A stretch of DNA of 64,000 nucleotides from Nocardioides guangzhouensis (GCF_004519545.1 NZ_SDKM01000019.1:1-64000), one strand, 5' to 3'. Counted from the stretch's first letter, positions 41,094-49,927 are shown. Notes: generated by a model from the sequence alone, not told the origin. Translations and numbers: made by a program.

Positions 41094-41510
41094 ATGGCAC
41101 GAGGACCGGTCGAGGTGCTGTTCCTCTCGTTCCCGGCCGAGGCCGCGGTGGACCAGGTGGTCGACCTCCTGCGCCGGCCGGTCGACGCGGGGCTGCTCAC
41201 GGTGGTGGACCTCGTGGTGTTCCGGCGCGACCCGGAGGGCGGCCTCGTCTTCGACGACCTCGAGCAGGGCGAGGAGCACTCCGTGGCGCGGGCACTGCTC
41301 AGGATCGACAGCGACACCCTGCTCACCGACCTCGACCTGGAGGTGCTGGCCACCTCCCTCGCCGACGACGCGCAAGGTGCGGCCGTGGTCGTGGAGCACG
41401 TGTGGGCGACCGACGTCGCCGAGGGACTGCGCGACCTCGGTGCCGAGATGACGATGACGGTGCGGGTCCCCGTGGACGAGGTCGACGCGGCCTTCGCGTC
41501 CGCGGACTGA
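41094..41510 (+). CDS. small acidic DUF6325-like protein
   Basis: A 138-residue soluble acidic protein (ARGPVEVLFLSFPAEAAVD, VDLVVFRRDPEGGL, AVVVEHVWATDVAEGLRDLGA). I recall similar proteins next to stress operons as DUF6325 or SHOCT-linked families, but am unsure of the number. Function unknown. GAGG lies 4 nt before ATG 41094. It is followed after 24 nt by cardiolipin synthase in the same operon. Confidence 0.72.
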   Translation: MARGPVEVLFLSFPAEAAVDQVVDLLRRPVDAGLLTVVDLVVFRRDPEGGLVFDDLEQGEEHSVARALLRIDSDTLLTDLDLEVLATSLADDAQGAAVVVEHVWATDVAEGLRDLGAEMTMTVRVPVDEVDAAFASAD

Positions 41511-41534
41511 CCTGCCGGGGACCGGGAGCGACCA

Positions 41535-43028
41535 GTGGACGTGTGGGGCTGGCTGGCGACGCTGTTCGCCGCGGCGGTGTGGATCGCCCAGATCGTGGTG
41601 TTCGTGCTGGCGCTGTGCGTGATCCCGGGCAACCGGAAGCCGTCGACGGCGATGGCCTGGTTGATCCTCATCCTGGCCGTGCCCGGGTTCGGGATCCTCG
41701 CCTTCCTCATGTTCGGCGGCACCAGCGTCGGCCGGAAGCGTCGGGAGTGGCAGCGGCAGGTGAACGAGCGGGTGATGGAGGAGCTGGCCCGGGAGGAGGC
41801 GCCCCTGCCCCCGCCAGGCGCTCCCGGCGCCGACGGCACCGGCGCGCTGGCGGGCATGGTGCGGCTGAACCAGGGCCTGAGCTCCCTGCCGATGTCCTAC
41901 GGCAACACGCTCGAGGTGCTCACCGACTACGCGGGTTGCTTCGACGCGATGCGCGCCGACGTGGACGCCGCGACCGACTTCGTGCACGTCGAGTTCTACA
42001 TCTCGGCCTGGGACGACTGGACCGACGAGCTGCTGGGCTCGCTCGCGGCCGCAGCCGAGCGCGGGGTGGAGGTGCGCCTGCTCTTCGACCACCTGGGCAG
42101 CCACGGGATCCCGGTCTACAAGCAGTTCCTCGAGAAGCTCGCGGGGACGAAGATCCAGTGGGCGCGGATGCTCCCCATCCGGCCGCTGAAGGGCGAGTTC
42201 CGCCGGATCGACCTGCGCAACCACCGCAAGATTCTCGTGGTCGACGGGACGGTCGGCTGGACCGGCTCGCAGAACCTCATCGAGCCGGGCTACAACAAGC
42301 CCAAGAACCACAAGGCCGGACGGGAGTGGGTCGAGCTGATGGCCCGCGTGACCGGCCCGTGCGTGCGCCAGCTCAACCTGGTGTTCTCGACGGACTGGGT
42401 CGCCGAGACCTCGGGGTCGATCCTGCACACGCTCGCCGAGACCCCGACCGTGCCGGGGCGCCCCGGCGCCGCGACCGAGGTGGCCTGCCAGGTGGTGCCG
42501 AGCGGCCCCGGCTACGCGACCGAGAACAACCTGCGCCTGTTCAACTCGATGCTCTACTCCGCGCAGCGTCGGCTGTCGCTGACCAGCCCGTACTTCGTGC
42601 CGGACGAGTCGCTGCTCAGCGCGGTCACCACGGCTGCCCAGCGGGGGGTCGAGGTCGAGCTGTTCGTCTCCGAGGGCGCGGACCAGTTCATGGTCGCGCA
42701 CGCCCAACGGTCCTACTACGAGGCGCTGCTGCGGGCGGGCATCCGCATCTGGCTCTACCCCGAGCCGTACGTCCTGCACGCCAAGCACTTCACGGTCGAC
42801 GACGACCTGGCCGTGATCGGCTCCTCGAACATGGACTACCGCTCGTTCGCGCTCAACTACGAGGTGGTCATGCTGGTCAGCGACCCGGAGGTGGTGACCC
42901 GGATGCGCGAGGTGCAGGACGAGTACCGCCGGCTCTCCCGGGAGCTCACCCTGGAGGAGTGGACGGCACGCGGCCGCCCGGCGCGCTACCTCGACAACGT
43001 CATGCGGCTGACCGCGGCCCTGCAGTGA
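41535..43028 (+). CDS. cls: cardiolipin synthase
   Basis: A 497-residue phospholipase-D-type cardiolipin synthase joining two phosphatidylglycerols. Two N-terminal membrane helices (residues about 5-65) carry it in the membrane. Both catalytic HKD motifs are intact: NHRKILVVDGTVGWTGSQN near residue 230 and LHAKHFTVDDDLAVIGSSN near 415. The start is GTG 41535. Cotranscription from the dyad promoter at 40984 ties membrane lipid remodelling to the putative LuxR regulon. Confidence 0.93.
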   Translation: MDVWGWLATLFAAAVWIAQIVVFVLALCVIPGNRKPSTAMAWLILILAVPGFGILAFLMFGGTSVGRKRREWQRQVNERVMEELAREEAPLPPPGAPGADGTGALAGMVRLNQGLSSLPMSYGNTLEVLTDYAGCFDAMRADVDAATDFVHVEFYISAWDDWTDELLGSLAAAAERGVEVRLLFDHLGSHGIPVYKQFLEKLAGTKIQWARMLPIRPLKGEFRRIDLRNHRKILVVDGTVGWTGSQNLIEPGYNKPKNHKAGREWVELMARVTGPCVRQLNLVFSTDWVAETSGSILHTLAETPTVPGRPGAATEVACQVVPSGPGYATENNLRLFNSMLYSAQRRLSLTSPYFVPDESLLSAVTTAAQRGVEVELFVSEGADQFMVAHAQRSYYEALLRAGIRIWLYPEPYVLHAKHFTVDDDLAVIGSSNMDYRSFALNYEVVMLVSDPEVVTRMREVQDEYRRLSRELTLEEWTARGRPARYLDNVMRLTAALQ

Positions 43029-43070
43029 CCGACGTACCGGTCGTGGCCGGCGGCTGAACCGCGGGTCAAC

Positions 43071-43087
43071 TCACCCGGGACGGGTGA
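43071..43087. promoter_or_regulatory. perfect dyad without clear gene
   Basis: TCACCC-GGGAC-GGGTGA, perfect. No convincing -10 hexamer lies 22 nt on either side and no intact gene follows. It may be a relic or serve an unrecognised transcript. Confidence 0.6.
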
Positions 43088-43686
43088 GGTCGCCCGGCTG
43101 GGACGCATGGCTTACTGGCTGCGAGCACCGCCCGAGGCGCCGGGCTCGGCCACCGTCGGGAGACCGACGTGGGCCCGAGGCACCACCCGGCGACGCGGGA
43201 CGGCGCTCGTCGTGGGACGACCGGGGGTCCCCCGGCTCCCACAATGCCGGGGGACCTTCGGCTCGGTCCGGTGGGTGCCGGGTCAGCCGCGACGCGACCC
43301 ACCCCCGAGGGCCGCGCTCGTCGCGGTGATCGGACAGCCACGGCCTGGTCATCGCGGGCACGCCCCGATCGCCCAGACGTCGTCCGCCCGGTCGACGTTC
43401 GCGGCGGGATCCGGCGGCACGCGTCGCCAGGTACCGGCCGTGGACCTGCGCCCGACGGATCCGTCCAGGCGCCTGCGGGACCCGCCCTGGTGCGTGTCGA
43501 GCCGCTGCACGGTCATCGGGAAGGCCCACGGCGTCCCGATGACGAGCATCGTCGTCAGCTCGGCCAGCAGCACGGTCCCCCCAGGGAGTCGGATCGCTGG
43601 TCCAACGCAGGGGTGGGTGGCCGGGTTACGGCGGCGACCGTCAAGCCTGGCGCCCGACGAGGCGCGGGTGCGGTGCGCGGGTGCGG
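43088..43686. other. gap with possible gene remnant
   Basis: About 600 bp without a confident gene. On the minus strand 43349-43549 encodes 66 residues (MLVIGTPWAFPMTVQRLDTH at the start) with good third-position GC, but it has no ribosome site or family match I recognise. Its frame continues upstream to the tRNA, so it may be the tail of a lost gene. Other open frames here are arginine-rich shadows. Confidence 0.35.
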
Positions 43687-43759
43687 TGCCCCAGGCAGGA
43701 GTCGAACCTGCGACCTTTCGCTTAGGAGGCGGCTGCTCTATCCGCTGAGCTACTGGGGC
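43687..43759 (-). tRNA. tRNA-Arg (CCT anticodon)
   Basis: A complete cloverleaf on the minus strand: acceptor GCCCCAG/CTGGGGC, D-arm GCTC/GAGC, anticodon loop CTCCTAA (anticodon CCT, reading AGG), T-arm GCAGG-TTCGACT-CCTGC. The anticodon stem is GCCGC against GCGAA, leaving 27:43 (G-A) and 28:42 (C-A) unpaired. CCA is not fully encoded (ACCGC). Confidence 0.92.
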
Positions 43760-43828
43760 GGCGATCGGAATGGTAGTCGGGCCGGGGGCCCGGGCTCCCA
43801 TCGGGCGAGAACGCCTCCCCGGCTCGAC

Positions 43829-44098
43829 TCAGTAGCGACGGCGACGCCGACGGCGCTCGATGACCGGCTCTTCCTCGATCACCTCGTCCTCGACGTACCG
43901 CGGGCGCTCCTCGACGACGGTGTGGGAACGCTGCCGCTGGTTCAGCAGCACGAAGTGCAGCACCAGCAGGACCGCTCCGGCCAGGACGAGGATCAGGCCG
44001 AGTGCGTACTCGCCGATCCCCGGCACGTCGACGCGCAGGGCGAAGGTCAGGACGAGTCCGATGACGATGAGGGTGATTCCTGCGCCGATCCTGCTCAT
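43829..44098 (-). CDS. DUF6458-like two-helix membrane protein
   Basis: An 89-residue protein with two membrane helices (SRIGAGITLIVIGLVLTFAL, EYALGLILVLAGAVLLVLHF). The cytoplasmic tail is first acidic (YVEDEVIEEEPVIE) and then a run of eight arginines with a final Tyr. The N-terminus is like a small actinobacterial family I recall as DUF6458. GAGGAGAG precedes ATG 44098. Function unknown. Confidence 0.8.
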   Translation of the reverse strand: MSRIGAGITLIVIGLVLTFALRVDVPGIGEYALGLILVLAGAVLLVLHFVLLNQRQRSHTVVEERPRYVEDEVIEEEPVIERRRRRRRY

Positions 44099-44231
44099 GA
44101 TTCTCTCCTCGGGTCCGCTGTTCGACCCTCTGTTCCCGATGGGCGAGCCGCCAAACGAGCACCCGCCCGCGGAGGCGACGGGAACGGCGGCTGCGCGGCG
44201 CGTGGCTCGGGCGAGGCCTACGATCGGTGGC

Positions 44232-44582
44232 ATGGACTTCGACCGCTACACCGTGGTGCTGCTGGTGACCCCGGACCAGCCGCCGCAGCTCTCGGAGGAC
44301 GAAGCCGACCGGCTCCAGGACGCACATCTGGCCCACCTGGCCGACCTGCACGAGCGCGGCGTGCTGCTCGCCGCGGGGCCGGTCGGTGACCCGGGCGGCG
44401 CGCGCTACTACCGCGGGCTGTCGATCCTGCGCTGCGAGCCGGACGAGGCCTTGCGGCTCAAGGGGGAGGACCCGGCCGTTCAGGCCGGTGTCTTCGAGCT
44501 GGTCGCGATGCCGTGGATGCTGCCGGCGGGCGCGATCCACTTCACTCCGACCACGTTCCCGCGGTCGACCGAGGACGTCTGA
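44232..44582 (+). CDS. YciI-family protein
   Basis: A 116-residue protein with the dimeric alpha/beta ferredoxin-like fold of YciI: VVLLVTPDQPPQL, then LQDAHLAHLADLHERGVLLAAGPV, which carries the conserved His-Asp/Gly pattern, and PAVQAGVFELVAMPWML. These are small putative enzymes or regulators. There is no ribosome site of note; ATG 44232 is the only sensible start. It is divergent from the DUF6458-like gene. Confidence 0.8.
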   Translation: MDFDRYTVVLLVTPDQPPQLSEDEADRLQDAHLAHLADLHERGVLLAAGPVGDPGGARYYRGLSILRCEPDEALRLKGEDPAVQAGVFELVAMPWMLPAGAIHFTPTTFPRSTEDV

Positions 44583-44592
44583 GCGGGACGCT

Positions 44593-44778
44593 TCAGGCGT
44601 GCAGCGCGGCGAAGGTCTCGTAGACCATGTACGCCGGCCAGAACAGCCCTTGGAAGACCGCGTAGAGGTACTCCCAGAACGCGTCGGCCTGCTGGAAGTA
44701 GTAGACCCATGCGCCGAAGATGCCGAGCCCGTAGATCGCACCACCGCCCGCGGCGGCACTCGCGTTGTTGTTGCCCAC
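44593..44778 (-). CDS. 61-residue hydrophobic small protein
   Basis: A 61-residue protein: an Asn/Ala/Gly-rich start (GNNNASAAAGGGAIYGLGIF), then an aromatic-rich membrane segment (WVYYFQQADAFWEYLYAVFQ, then GLFWPAYMVYETFAAL). GGAGG 7 nt before GTG 44778 fixes the start; an ATG at 44814 lacks such a site. The Trp/Tyr/Phe content is striking. It resembles small actinobacterial membrane proteins of unknown role. Confidence 0.7.
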   Translation of the reverse strand: MGNNNASAAAGGGAIYGLGIFGAWVYYFQQADAFWEYLYAVFQGLFWPAYMVYETFAALHA

Positions 44779-44907
44779 GAGTGGCCCTCCTTCCGGTCCG
44801 TCGGCCGCGTCCATCGTGGCCGTACGGCGGGTGGCGGAGGAAGGGTCGAAGGACCCGGCGGCCGCGACCCCCGGACGGAGGCCCCGCGGCGGTCCTAGCC
44901 TCGTGCC

Positions 44908-45974
44908 GTGACTCGTCGCGCGCCGGCGCACCTCGTGTGGCTGGCGTACTGGGGCGGGTGGGGCTTCATCGGGACGCTGTCGTGGACGACCGCCGCGGTG
45001 TACTTCATCCGCGACCTCGGCATGTCGCCCCTCCAGCTGGTGCTCGCGGGCACCGCCCTCGAGGTCGCCTACTTCTGCTTCGAGATCCCGACCGCGGTGG
45101 TCGCCGACCTCTGCAGCCGACGGCTCTCGATGGTGGTGGCCGCGGTTGTCTCCGGCATCGCCATGATCGCCATCGGGCTGCTCTCCTCCGCCGGCTGGGT
45201 GATCGCGGGCATGGCGCTGTGGGGGGTGGGATGGACGTTCCGCAGCGGCGCCGAGGACGCCTGGCTGGCCGACGAGGTGGGCAGCGAGCGGCTCGGCCCG
45301 TCGTACCAGCGCGGTGCCCAGGTCGGCCGCGTGACCGGCTTGCTCGGGATCGTCGCCGCGGTGGCCCTGGCGCTCGCAGACCTGCGGCTCCCGTTCGTCG
45401 CCGGCGGTACGGCGCTCGTGCTCGCGGTCGCGCTGGTGGTGGCGATGCCGGAGGAGGGGTTCCGCCGGGGCGGCGCGCGCGAGCACGAGACGCTGGCGAC
45501 GATGCTGCGCACCGTCGGCGACGGCGCCCGGGTGGTGCGGGCCAGCCCGATCCTGGTGCTGATCGTGGTGATCTTCGTGTTCCTCGGCGCCTTCGAGCAG
45601 GGCTTCGACCGGCTGTGGGAGGCGCACCTGCTGCTCGACGTGGGCCTGCCCGACATCGGGGGCCTCGGCGACGTCGCGTGGTTCGGCGTGCTCGGCGCGG
45701 CCACGCTGGTCCTCGCGTTCGCCGTCGCCACCCCGCTCGTCAGCCGGGTCGAGCGGCTGCGGGCGGGCCGCCTGGCGCGACGGGCATCGCCGGGAGCCTG
45801 GGTGAGTGGGCCGGAGGTCCGGCGCTCGGCGTGGTCGGCAACCGCTCGGGCGTCCGGGCGGCCCTGGGCTGCGGCGCGCTGCTGCTGGCACCGACGCTGC
45901 TGCTGTTCGCGCGGGCGGTGGCGCACCACGGCCGGCTCCTCGACCAGCCCGAGCCGGTGCCGGACCCGACCTGA
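44908..45974 (+). pseudogene. MFS transporter, internal deletion and frameshift
   Basis: The first 292 codons (44908-45785) encode a normal MFS N-terminus through about helix 7 (WLAYWGGWGFIGTLSWTTAA, EIPTAVVADLCSRRLS, GVGWTFRSGAEDAWLADEVG). After SRVERLRAGRLARR the frame is lost. The expected C-terminus (SLGEWAGGPALGVVGNRSGV, then LLAPTLLLFARAV) continues in another frame from about 45788 to the stop at 45974. Helices 8-10, roughly 80 residues, are missing at the joint, so this is a frame-disrupting deletion rather than a simple frameshift. The product cannot be a working transporter unless this is an assembly error. Confidence 0.75.
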
Positions 45975-46008
45975 CCCGACTCGTCCGGTCAGGGTGCGAC
46001 GTGCCCGG

Positions 46009-47052
46009 TCAGGGGGCGACGCGGAGGGCGGCCACCCGCGGTGCGACCGTCCGCGTGCCACGGGCGGAGGTCGCCGGCGAGGTCGGACGGACGCACCCGA
46101 GCTTGCTGCCCCGCGCCTCGAGGCCGTGCAGGTCACCGCGGCCGAACCGGGCCGCCGAACGTGTGAGGTAGGCGTACATCATCTGGGCGCTCGCGCCGCT
46201 GTGCGAGAGCCCCATCGCGTGACCGATCTCGTGCATCAGGGTGTCGCCACGGGTGAGGCCGGTGCCGAAGCCGCCCTTCATCCGGACGTTGGAGTTCACC
46301 ACGACCATGCCCTTGCTGATCTTGCTCGTGCGGGAGCCGTCGCCGTTGTAGTAGCCGGTGCGGGCGAGCGCGGCACCGACCCCGGCGGCCCGGGGGTACA
46401 TCCGCAGCAGCGAGGACTGGCTCGGCCTCGCCCAGGCCACCACGATCTCGGTGTCCGCGGGGTACCAGCTGTTGCCGCCGTTCGACGGGATGCCGGTGGT
46501 GGTGCCGCGGTAGGCGAAGCGGAAGCCGGTCGCCTGCGAGATCCGGGCCACGGCCGCCTTGGTGTCGCGGACCGCGCCCGCACCCCCCTGGCGCGCGTTG
46601 ACCCGGAAGCCGATCGTCGTGCACGGGTCCCAGCGGGTCATGGAGTCGAAGCTGTAGCGGTACTGCCCGACCCGGCCCCGCGGCGTGTAGGACGGGACCA
46701 CGCTGGCCCGGAACTCCGTGGTGGCCGCGGTGTCGCTGCGGACCCGGTAGCTGCGGGTGCCGACCCACCAGGTGGGGATCCGGAAGCGGTAGGCCCCGTC
46801 GGCCCCGGTCGAGGCGGTCGAGACCGCCCGCCACCCGCCGAGCACCCGCTGCTCGAGCGTCACCACGCCGGCGTCGCTGGCCCGGCCGGTGACGTACCGG
46901 TCCGCACCCCGGACGATCGTGGGGGCCGGCCAGGCGGCCGAGGTCTCGCTGCCGCTGCTCGAGGCCGGCGTGCTCGACGGGAGCAGCAGCGCGGCGACGG
47001 CGAGCACCAGGGCGCAGACCCGGAGCCACCAACCGGGGGTGAGGTCGGACAT
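46009..47052 (-). CDS. secreted matrixin-like metalloprotease
   Basis: A 347-residue exported protein. The N-terminal segment (residues about 9-30) is a signal/anchor. A carbohydrate- or Ig-like beta domain (about 40-110, IVRGADRYVTGRASDAGVVT) precedes a metzincin domain with the zinc motif HEIGHAMGLSHS near residue 288, followed by a Met-turn (SAQMMY). Substrate unknown; extracellular proteolysis is likely. The start ATG 47052 is preceded by an unusually AT-rich promoter stretch (TAATTGGTTACTTAAACT on the minus strand). Confidence 0.85.
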   Translation of the reverse strand: MSDLTPGWWLRVCALVLAVAALLLPSSTPASSSGSETSAAWPAPTIVRGADRYVTGRASDAGVVTLEQRVLGGWRAVSTASTGADGAYRFRIPTWWVGTRSYRVRSDTAATTEFRASVVPSYTPRGRVGQYRYSFDSMTRWDPCTTIGFRVNARQGGAGAVRDTKAAVARISQATGFRFAYRGTTTGIPSNGGNSWYPADTEIVVAWARPSQSSLLRMYPRAAGVGAALARTGYYNGDGSRTSKISKGMVVVNSNVRMKGGFGTGLTRGDTLMHEIGHAMGLSHSGASAQMMYAYLTRSAARFGRGDLHGLEARGSKLGCVRPTSPATSARGTRTVAPRVAALRVAP

Positions 47053-47261
47053 ATTGGCGAGTTTAAGTAACCAATTACTCGCGCGAGGGGGTTTTGTTAC
47101 CGAAAGGTGGATCGGGTACGGAGCCGCCGGGTCGGGGGACCCCGCTGTCGCATCGTCCGACAACTGGGTGTATTCGCGCGGATCGCGTAGCCTTCTGGCC
47201 GGTGGCTGCGCACCGCGGCCGCCTTTTTCCTGCCCGCGAACCGAGGTAATGGCCGAGAACG

Positions 47262-48446
47262 TTGTCCCGACACCGAGCGAACCCCAACGCGTCTGACGAT
47301 CCCGACGCCCGCCATCGCGGCAACGCCGAGACCCGCCACCAGGTGCTGCGGGCCTTCGGCTACGTCGTGGTGGCGATGTCCGTCGTCGTCGGTCTCTTCT
47401 CGGTGTACTCCTACCGTCACTTCAACGAGAACCTCACCATTCTCGACGTCACCTCGCAGCTCGGTGACGACCGCCCCGACAAGGTGGAGGTCGAAGGTCC
47501 CCGCGAGCCGATCAACGTGCTTGTGATGGGGTCCGACAGCCGCGACGGGAAGGGCAACAACATCGACGGCCTCAGGGGCGGCGGCCAGCGCTCCGACACG
47601 ACCCTGCTGATCCACCTCTCCGCGGACCGCGAGAACGCGTACGGCGTGAGCCTGCCGCGCGACGCCATGGTGCAGCGTCCGACGTGCTTCACGAAGGACA
47701 AGAAGGAAATCCCGGGTGGCTTCGACATGTGGAACGCCGCCTTCTCCGTCGGTGGGCCCGCCTGCACGATCCGGCAGTTCGAGCAGCTGACCCATGTCAA
47801 GATCGACCACTTCGTGGTGGTCGACTTCAACGGCTTCAAGGACATGGTCGACGCGATCGACGGCGTCAAGGTGTGCATCCCCGAGGACGTCGACGACCCG
47901 GTCGGCAACATCCACCTCAAGGCGGGCACCCGCGAGGTCAAGGGTCAGGAGGCCCTCAACTACGTGCGCATCCGCCACAACATCTCCAACAACGGCGACA
48001 TCGGCCGCATGAAGCGCCAGCAGGCCTTCGTCGCGGCGATGACGAACAAGGTGAGCTCCGCCGGCACCCTGTCGCGGCCGGACCGCCTCTTCGGGTTCGT
48101 GAACGCGGCCACCAGCTCGCTGACCCTCGACCCGGGCCTCAGCTCGGTGAAGAAGATCGCCGACCTGGCCGGCCAGTTCCAGGACACCGGGCTGGACAAG
48201 ATCAAGTTCGTCACGATCCCGTTCGCGGCCTACGAGCCGGACCCCAACCGCCTGGTGTGGAGCGGGGACGCCGACAACCTGTGGCGGAAGGTCCGCAACG
48301 ACATGCCGCTGTCCAAGCGGCTCAGCACCGAGGCGATCACCGCGGCCGGCAAGTCCAAGGATCCGAAGAAGTCGGCGGCCCAGGCCGCCGGCACGGTCAC
48401 CAAGACCGATGAGGAGACCGCGGCGGCCAACGGGCTCTGCGCGTGA
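47262..48446 (+). CDS. LCP-family cell-wall ligase
   Basis: A 394-residue LytR-CpsA-Psr protein, which attaches glycopolymers (arabinogalactan or teichoic-type) from a polyprenyl phosphate carrier to peptidoglycan outside the membrane. One membrane helix (residues about 30-52) is followed by the LCP domain: NVLVMGSDSRDG, RSDTTLLIHLSADRENAYGV, SLPRDAMV, HFVVVDFNGFKDMVDAIDGV and ALNYVRIRHN-type segments with the conserved Arg and Asp residues. The start is TTG 47262, the first codon after an in-frame stop. The small gene at 48443 overlaps its end (GTGA). Confidence 0.92.
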   Translation: MSRHRANPNASDDPDARHRGNAETRHQVLRAFGYVVVAMSVVVGLFSVYSYRHFNENLTILDVTSQLGDDRPDKVEVEGPREPINVLVMGSDSRDGKGNNIDGLRGGGQRSDTTLLIHLSADRENAYGVSLPRDAMVQRPTCFTKDKKEIPGGFDMWNAAFSVGGPACTIRQFEQLTHVKIDHFVVVDFNGFKDMVDAIDGVKVCIPEDVDDPVGNIHLKAGTREVKGQEALNYVRIRHNISNNGDIGRMKRQQAFVAAMTNKVSSAGTLSRPDRLFGFVNAATSSLTLDPGLSSVKKIADLAGQFQDTGLDKIKFVTIPFAAYEPDPNRLVWSGDADNLWRKVRNDMPLSKRLSTEAITAAGKSKDPKKSAAQAAGTVTKTDEETAAANGLCA

Positions 48447-48652
48447 CCGCGATGGGCGACGAGCGCACCCCCGACGACACCCCCGACGACGGTCCGGGCG
48501 CCGAGCCGGACTGGGCTCGTCGCAAGCGGCTCGCGGACGTGTTCGGTGACGTGCTGCCGGAGACCACCGGCGACGACCGCGCCCCTCGCGAGCCGACGGG
48601 CGACCGCGACGACGAGTGGCTGCAGCGGCAGGTGCCGCCCCACCACGGCTGA
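48443..48652 (+). CDS. 69-residue acidic small protein
   Basis: A short acidic, Pro-rich soluble protein (DERTPDDTPDDGPGAEPDWA, then RRKRLADVFGDVLPETTGDD, WLQRQVPPHHG). It overlaps the LCP stop by four bases and ends just before a terminator, so it is the last gene of that operon. I recall similar short proteins downstream of actinobacterial LCP genes, but the role is unknown. ATG 48452 is an alternative start. Confidence 0.7.
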   Translation: MTAMGDERTPDDTPDDGPGAEPDWARRKRLADVFGDVLPETTGDDRAPREPTGDRDDEWLQRQVPPHHG

Positions 48653-48666
48653 CCCAGCGACGTACG

Positions 48667-48697
48667 ACGAGGCCCGCCCCGGGGGGACGGGCCTCGT
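48667..48697. terminator. bidirectional hairpin terminator
   Basis: ACGAGGCCCGCCCC pairs with GGGGACGGGCCTCGT (one mismatch) between the convergent small acidic gene and mscL. It should end both transcripts. Confidence 0.75.
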
Positions 48698-48712
48698 GAC
48701 GTGGGGTGCCGG

Positions 48713-49081
48713 TCAGACCTGCGGGCGCCGGGCGAGCAGGTCGCGGATCTCCTCGAGCAGGAGCACGTCGTCGGGCTTGGCGGCCGGCGGCTCCGTCTTC
48801 TTGAAGTGGGCCAGGGCCTTGTTGTACGGCGTGACCACGAAGAAGTAGAGGACGGCCGCGACGATCACGAACGAGATCAGTGCGTTGATGAACAGCCCCA
48901 CGGTCACGCCGGCCAGCTTCACCGAGCCGAAGTCCGGCTCGCCGCCGACCTTGCCGATGAACCCCATCAGCACGTCGGTGAACGTGCTGACCACCGAGGC
49001 GAACGCGAGGCCCATGATGAAGGCCACCGCCAGCTCGACCAGGTTGCCCTTGAGGATGAACTCCTTGAATCCCTGCACCAT
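48713..49081 (-). CDS. mscL: large-conductance mechanosensitive channel
   Basis: A 122-residue MscL that opens under membrane tension to release solutes during hypo-osmotic shock. KEFILKGNLVELAVAFIMG (amphipathic helix plus TM1 with pore-lining glycines), a short periplasmic loop and TM2 (FINALISFVIVAAVLYFFVV) are followed by the C-terminal bundle helix (DDVLLLEEIRDLLARR). GGAG precedes ATG 49081. Confidence 0.95.
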   Translation of the reverse strand: MVQGFKEFILKGNLVELAVAFIMGLAFASVVSTFTDVLMGFIGKVGGEPDFGSVKLAGVTVGLFINALISFVIVAAVLYFFVVTPYNKALAHFKKTEPPAAKPDDVLLLEEIRDLLARRPQV

Positions 49082-49141
49082 CGCGGTCTCCTTCCGACCC
49101 GGCCGCCTCTGGACCTGGGTCACGTTGGGGTCCGCCACAAC

Positions 49142-49807
49142 CTAGCCCGACAGCGTGAGGACCAGACAACCCCGCACGGCCGCCGCGGACACGGTCCCGG
49201 CGAGCCCCGGTGACGTGCCAAGCACCACCAGGCGGCCGCTCACCACGCCTCCGGTCACCGGCCCGGCGACGGCGTCGTCGCGGGGGAGGGCGAGCACCGG
49301 CACGCCACCGGCGAGGCGCTGCGCCGCGGAGGCGTCGGTCTCGGTGACCAGCAGGTCGACCCGGTCGCCGACCCGCAGCAGGTCGACGGTGCCCGGGTCC
49401 GGGATCCGCACCGGCACCGCGACCAGCCCGGGGTAGCCGTGCAGCAGCGACGGCCCCACCAGGCGCACGTCGGTCACCGGCTCGCCGCGACGCAGGGGTG
49501 CGGCCAGCGTGCGGCCCACCGCCTGCCCGCGCGCCGCGACCCCGTCGGGGGCCGAGTCCGGCCGGAAGGCGGTCGCGGCCAGGTCGTCGCTCGCGAGGAC
49601 CGTGCCGGCCGGGAGGTCGCGGGCCGCGACCAGCACGGTGACCGTGGTCGGCGGCGGGGGAGCGACCGCGTGGAGGCCGGCCAGCACCGCCCCACCCACG
49701 CACAGTGCCGACAGCAGCCGGCGGTGCCGCAGCACCCGTCGGCGTACGGCGCGGCGCGCGGCGGCCAGGTCGGCCCGGGTGGAGCGGGCGGCGCGGGGTC
49801 GGGGCAT
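49142..49807 (-). CDS. CpaB/SAF-domain membrane protein
   Basis: A 221-residue single-pass membrane protein. A basic cytoplasmic start and one helix (LLSALCVGGAVLAGLHAV) precede an SAF domain (VLVAARDLPAGTVLASDDLAATAF), and the RcpC/CpaB-like part (VGDRVDLLVTE) follows. CpaB helps assemble Flp/Tad pili, but no tad genes are near, so its partner is unknown. It is divergent from the FmdB-like gene and downstream of nothing obvious. Confidence 0.8.
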   Translation of the reverse strand: MPRPRAARSTRADLAAARRAVRRRVLRHRRLLSALCVGGAVLAGLHAVAPPPPTTVTVLVAARDLPAGTVLASDDLAATAFRPDSAPDGVAARGQAVGRTLAAPLRRGEPVTDVRLVGPSLLHGYPGLVAVPVRIPDPGTVDLLRVGDRVDLLVTETDASAAQRLAGGVPVLALPRDDAVAGPVTGGVVSGRLVVLGTSPGLAGTVSAAAVRGCLVLTLSG

Positions 49808-49927
49808 GGGTCGAGGCTAGGCAGCCCCCCGGACTCGGCGTGGGTGTTGTCCACAGGTGACGTATCTTTGGCTGTCGGGCCGGCCGCCGCGCCCACCCGA
49901 CGACCCAGCAGTGGAGGTTCCCCCGTC

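Noticed and set aside
41535..43028. Phospholipase D or nuclease instead of cardiolipin synthase
   Set aside because: Two N-terminal membrane helices and both HKD motifs in the order and spacing of bacterial cardiolipin synthases favour Cls.
43107..43748. Protein gene overlapping the tRNA-Arg
   Set aside because: The frame is low-quality sequence and runs through a well-formed tRNA, so it is not a gene as a whole.
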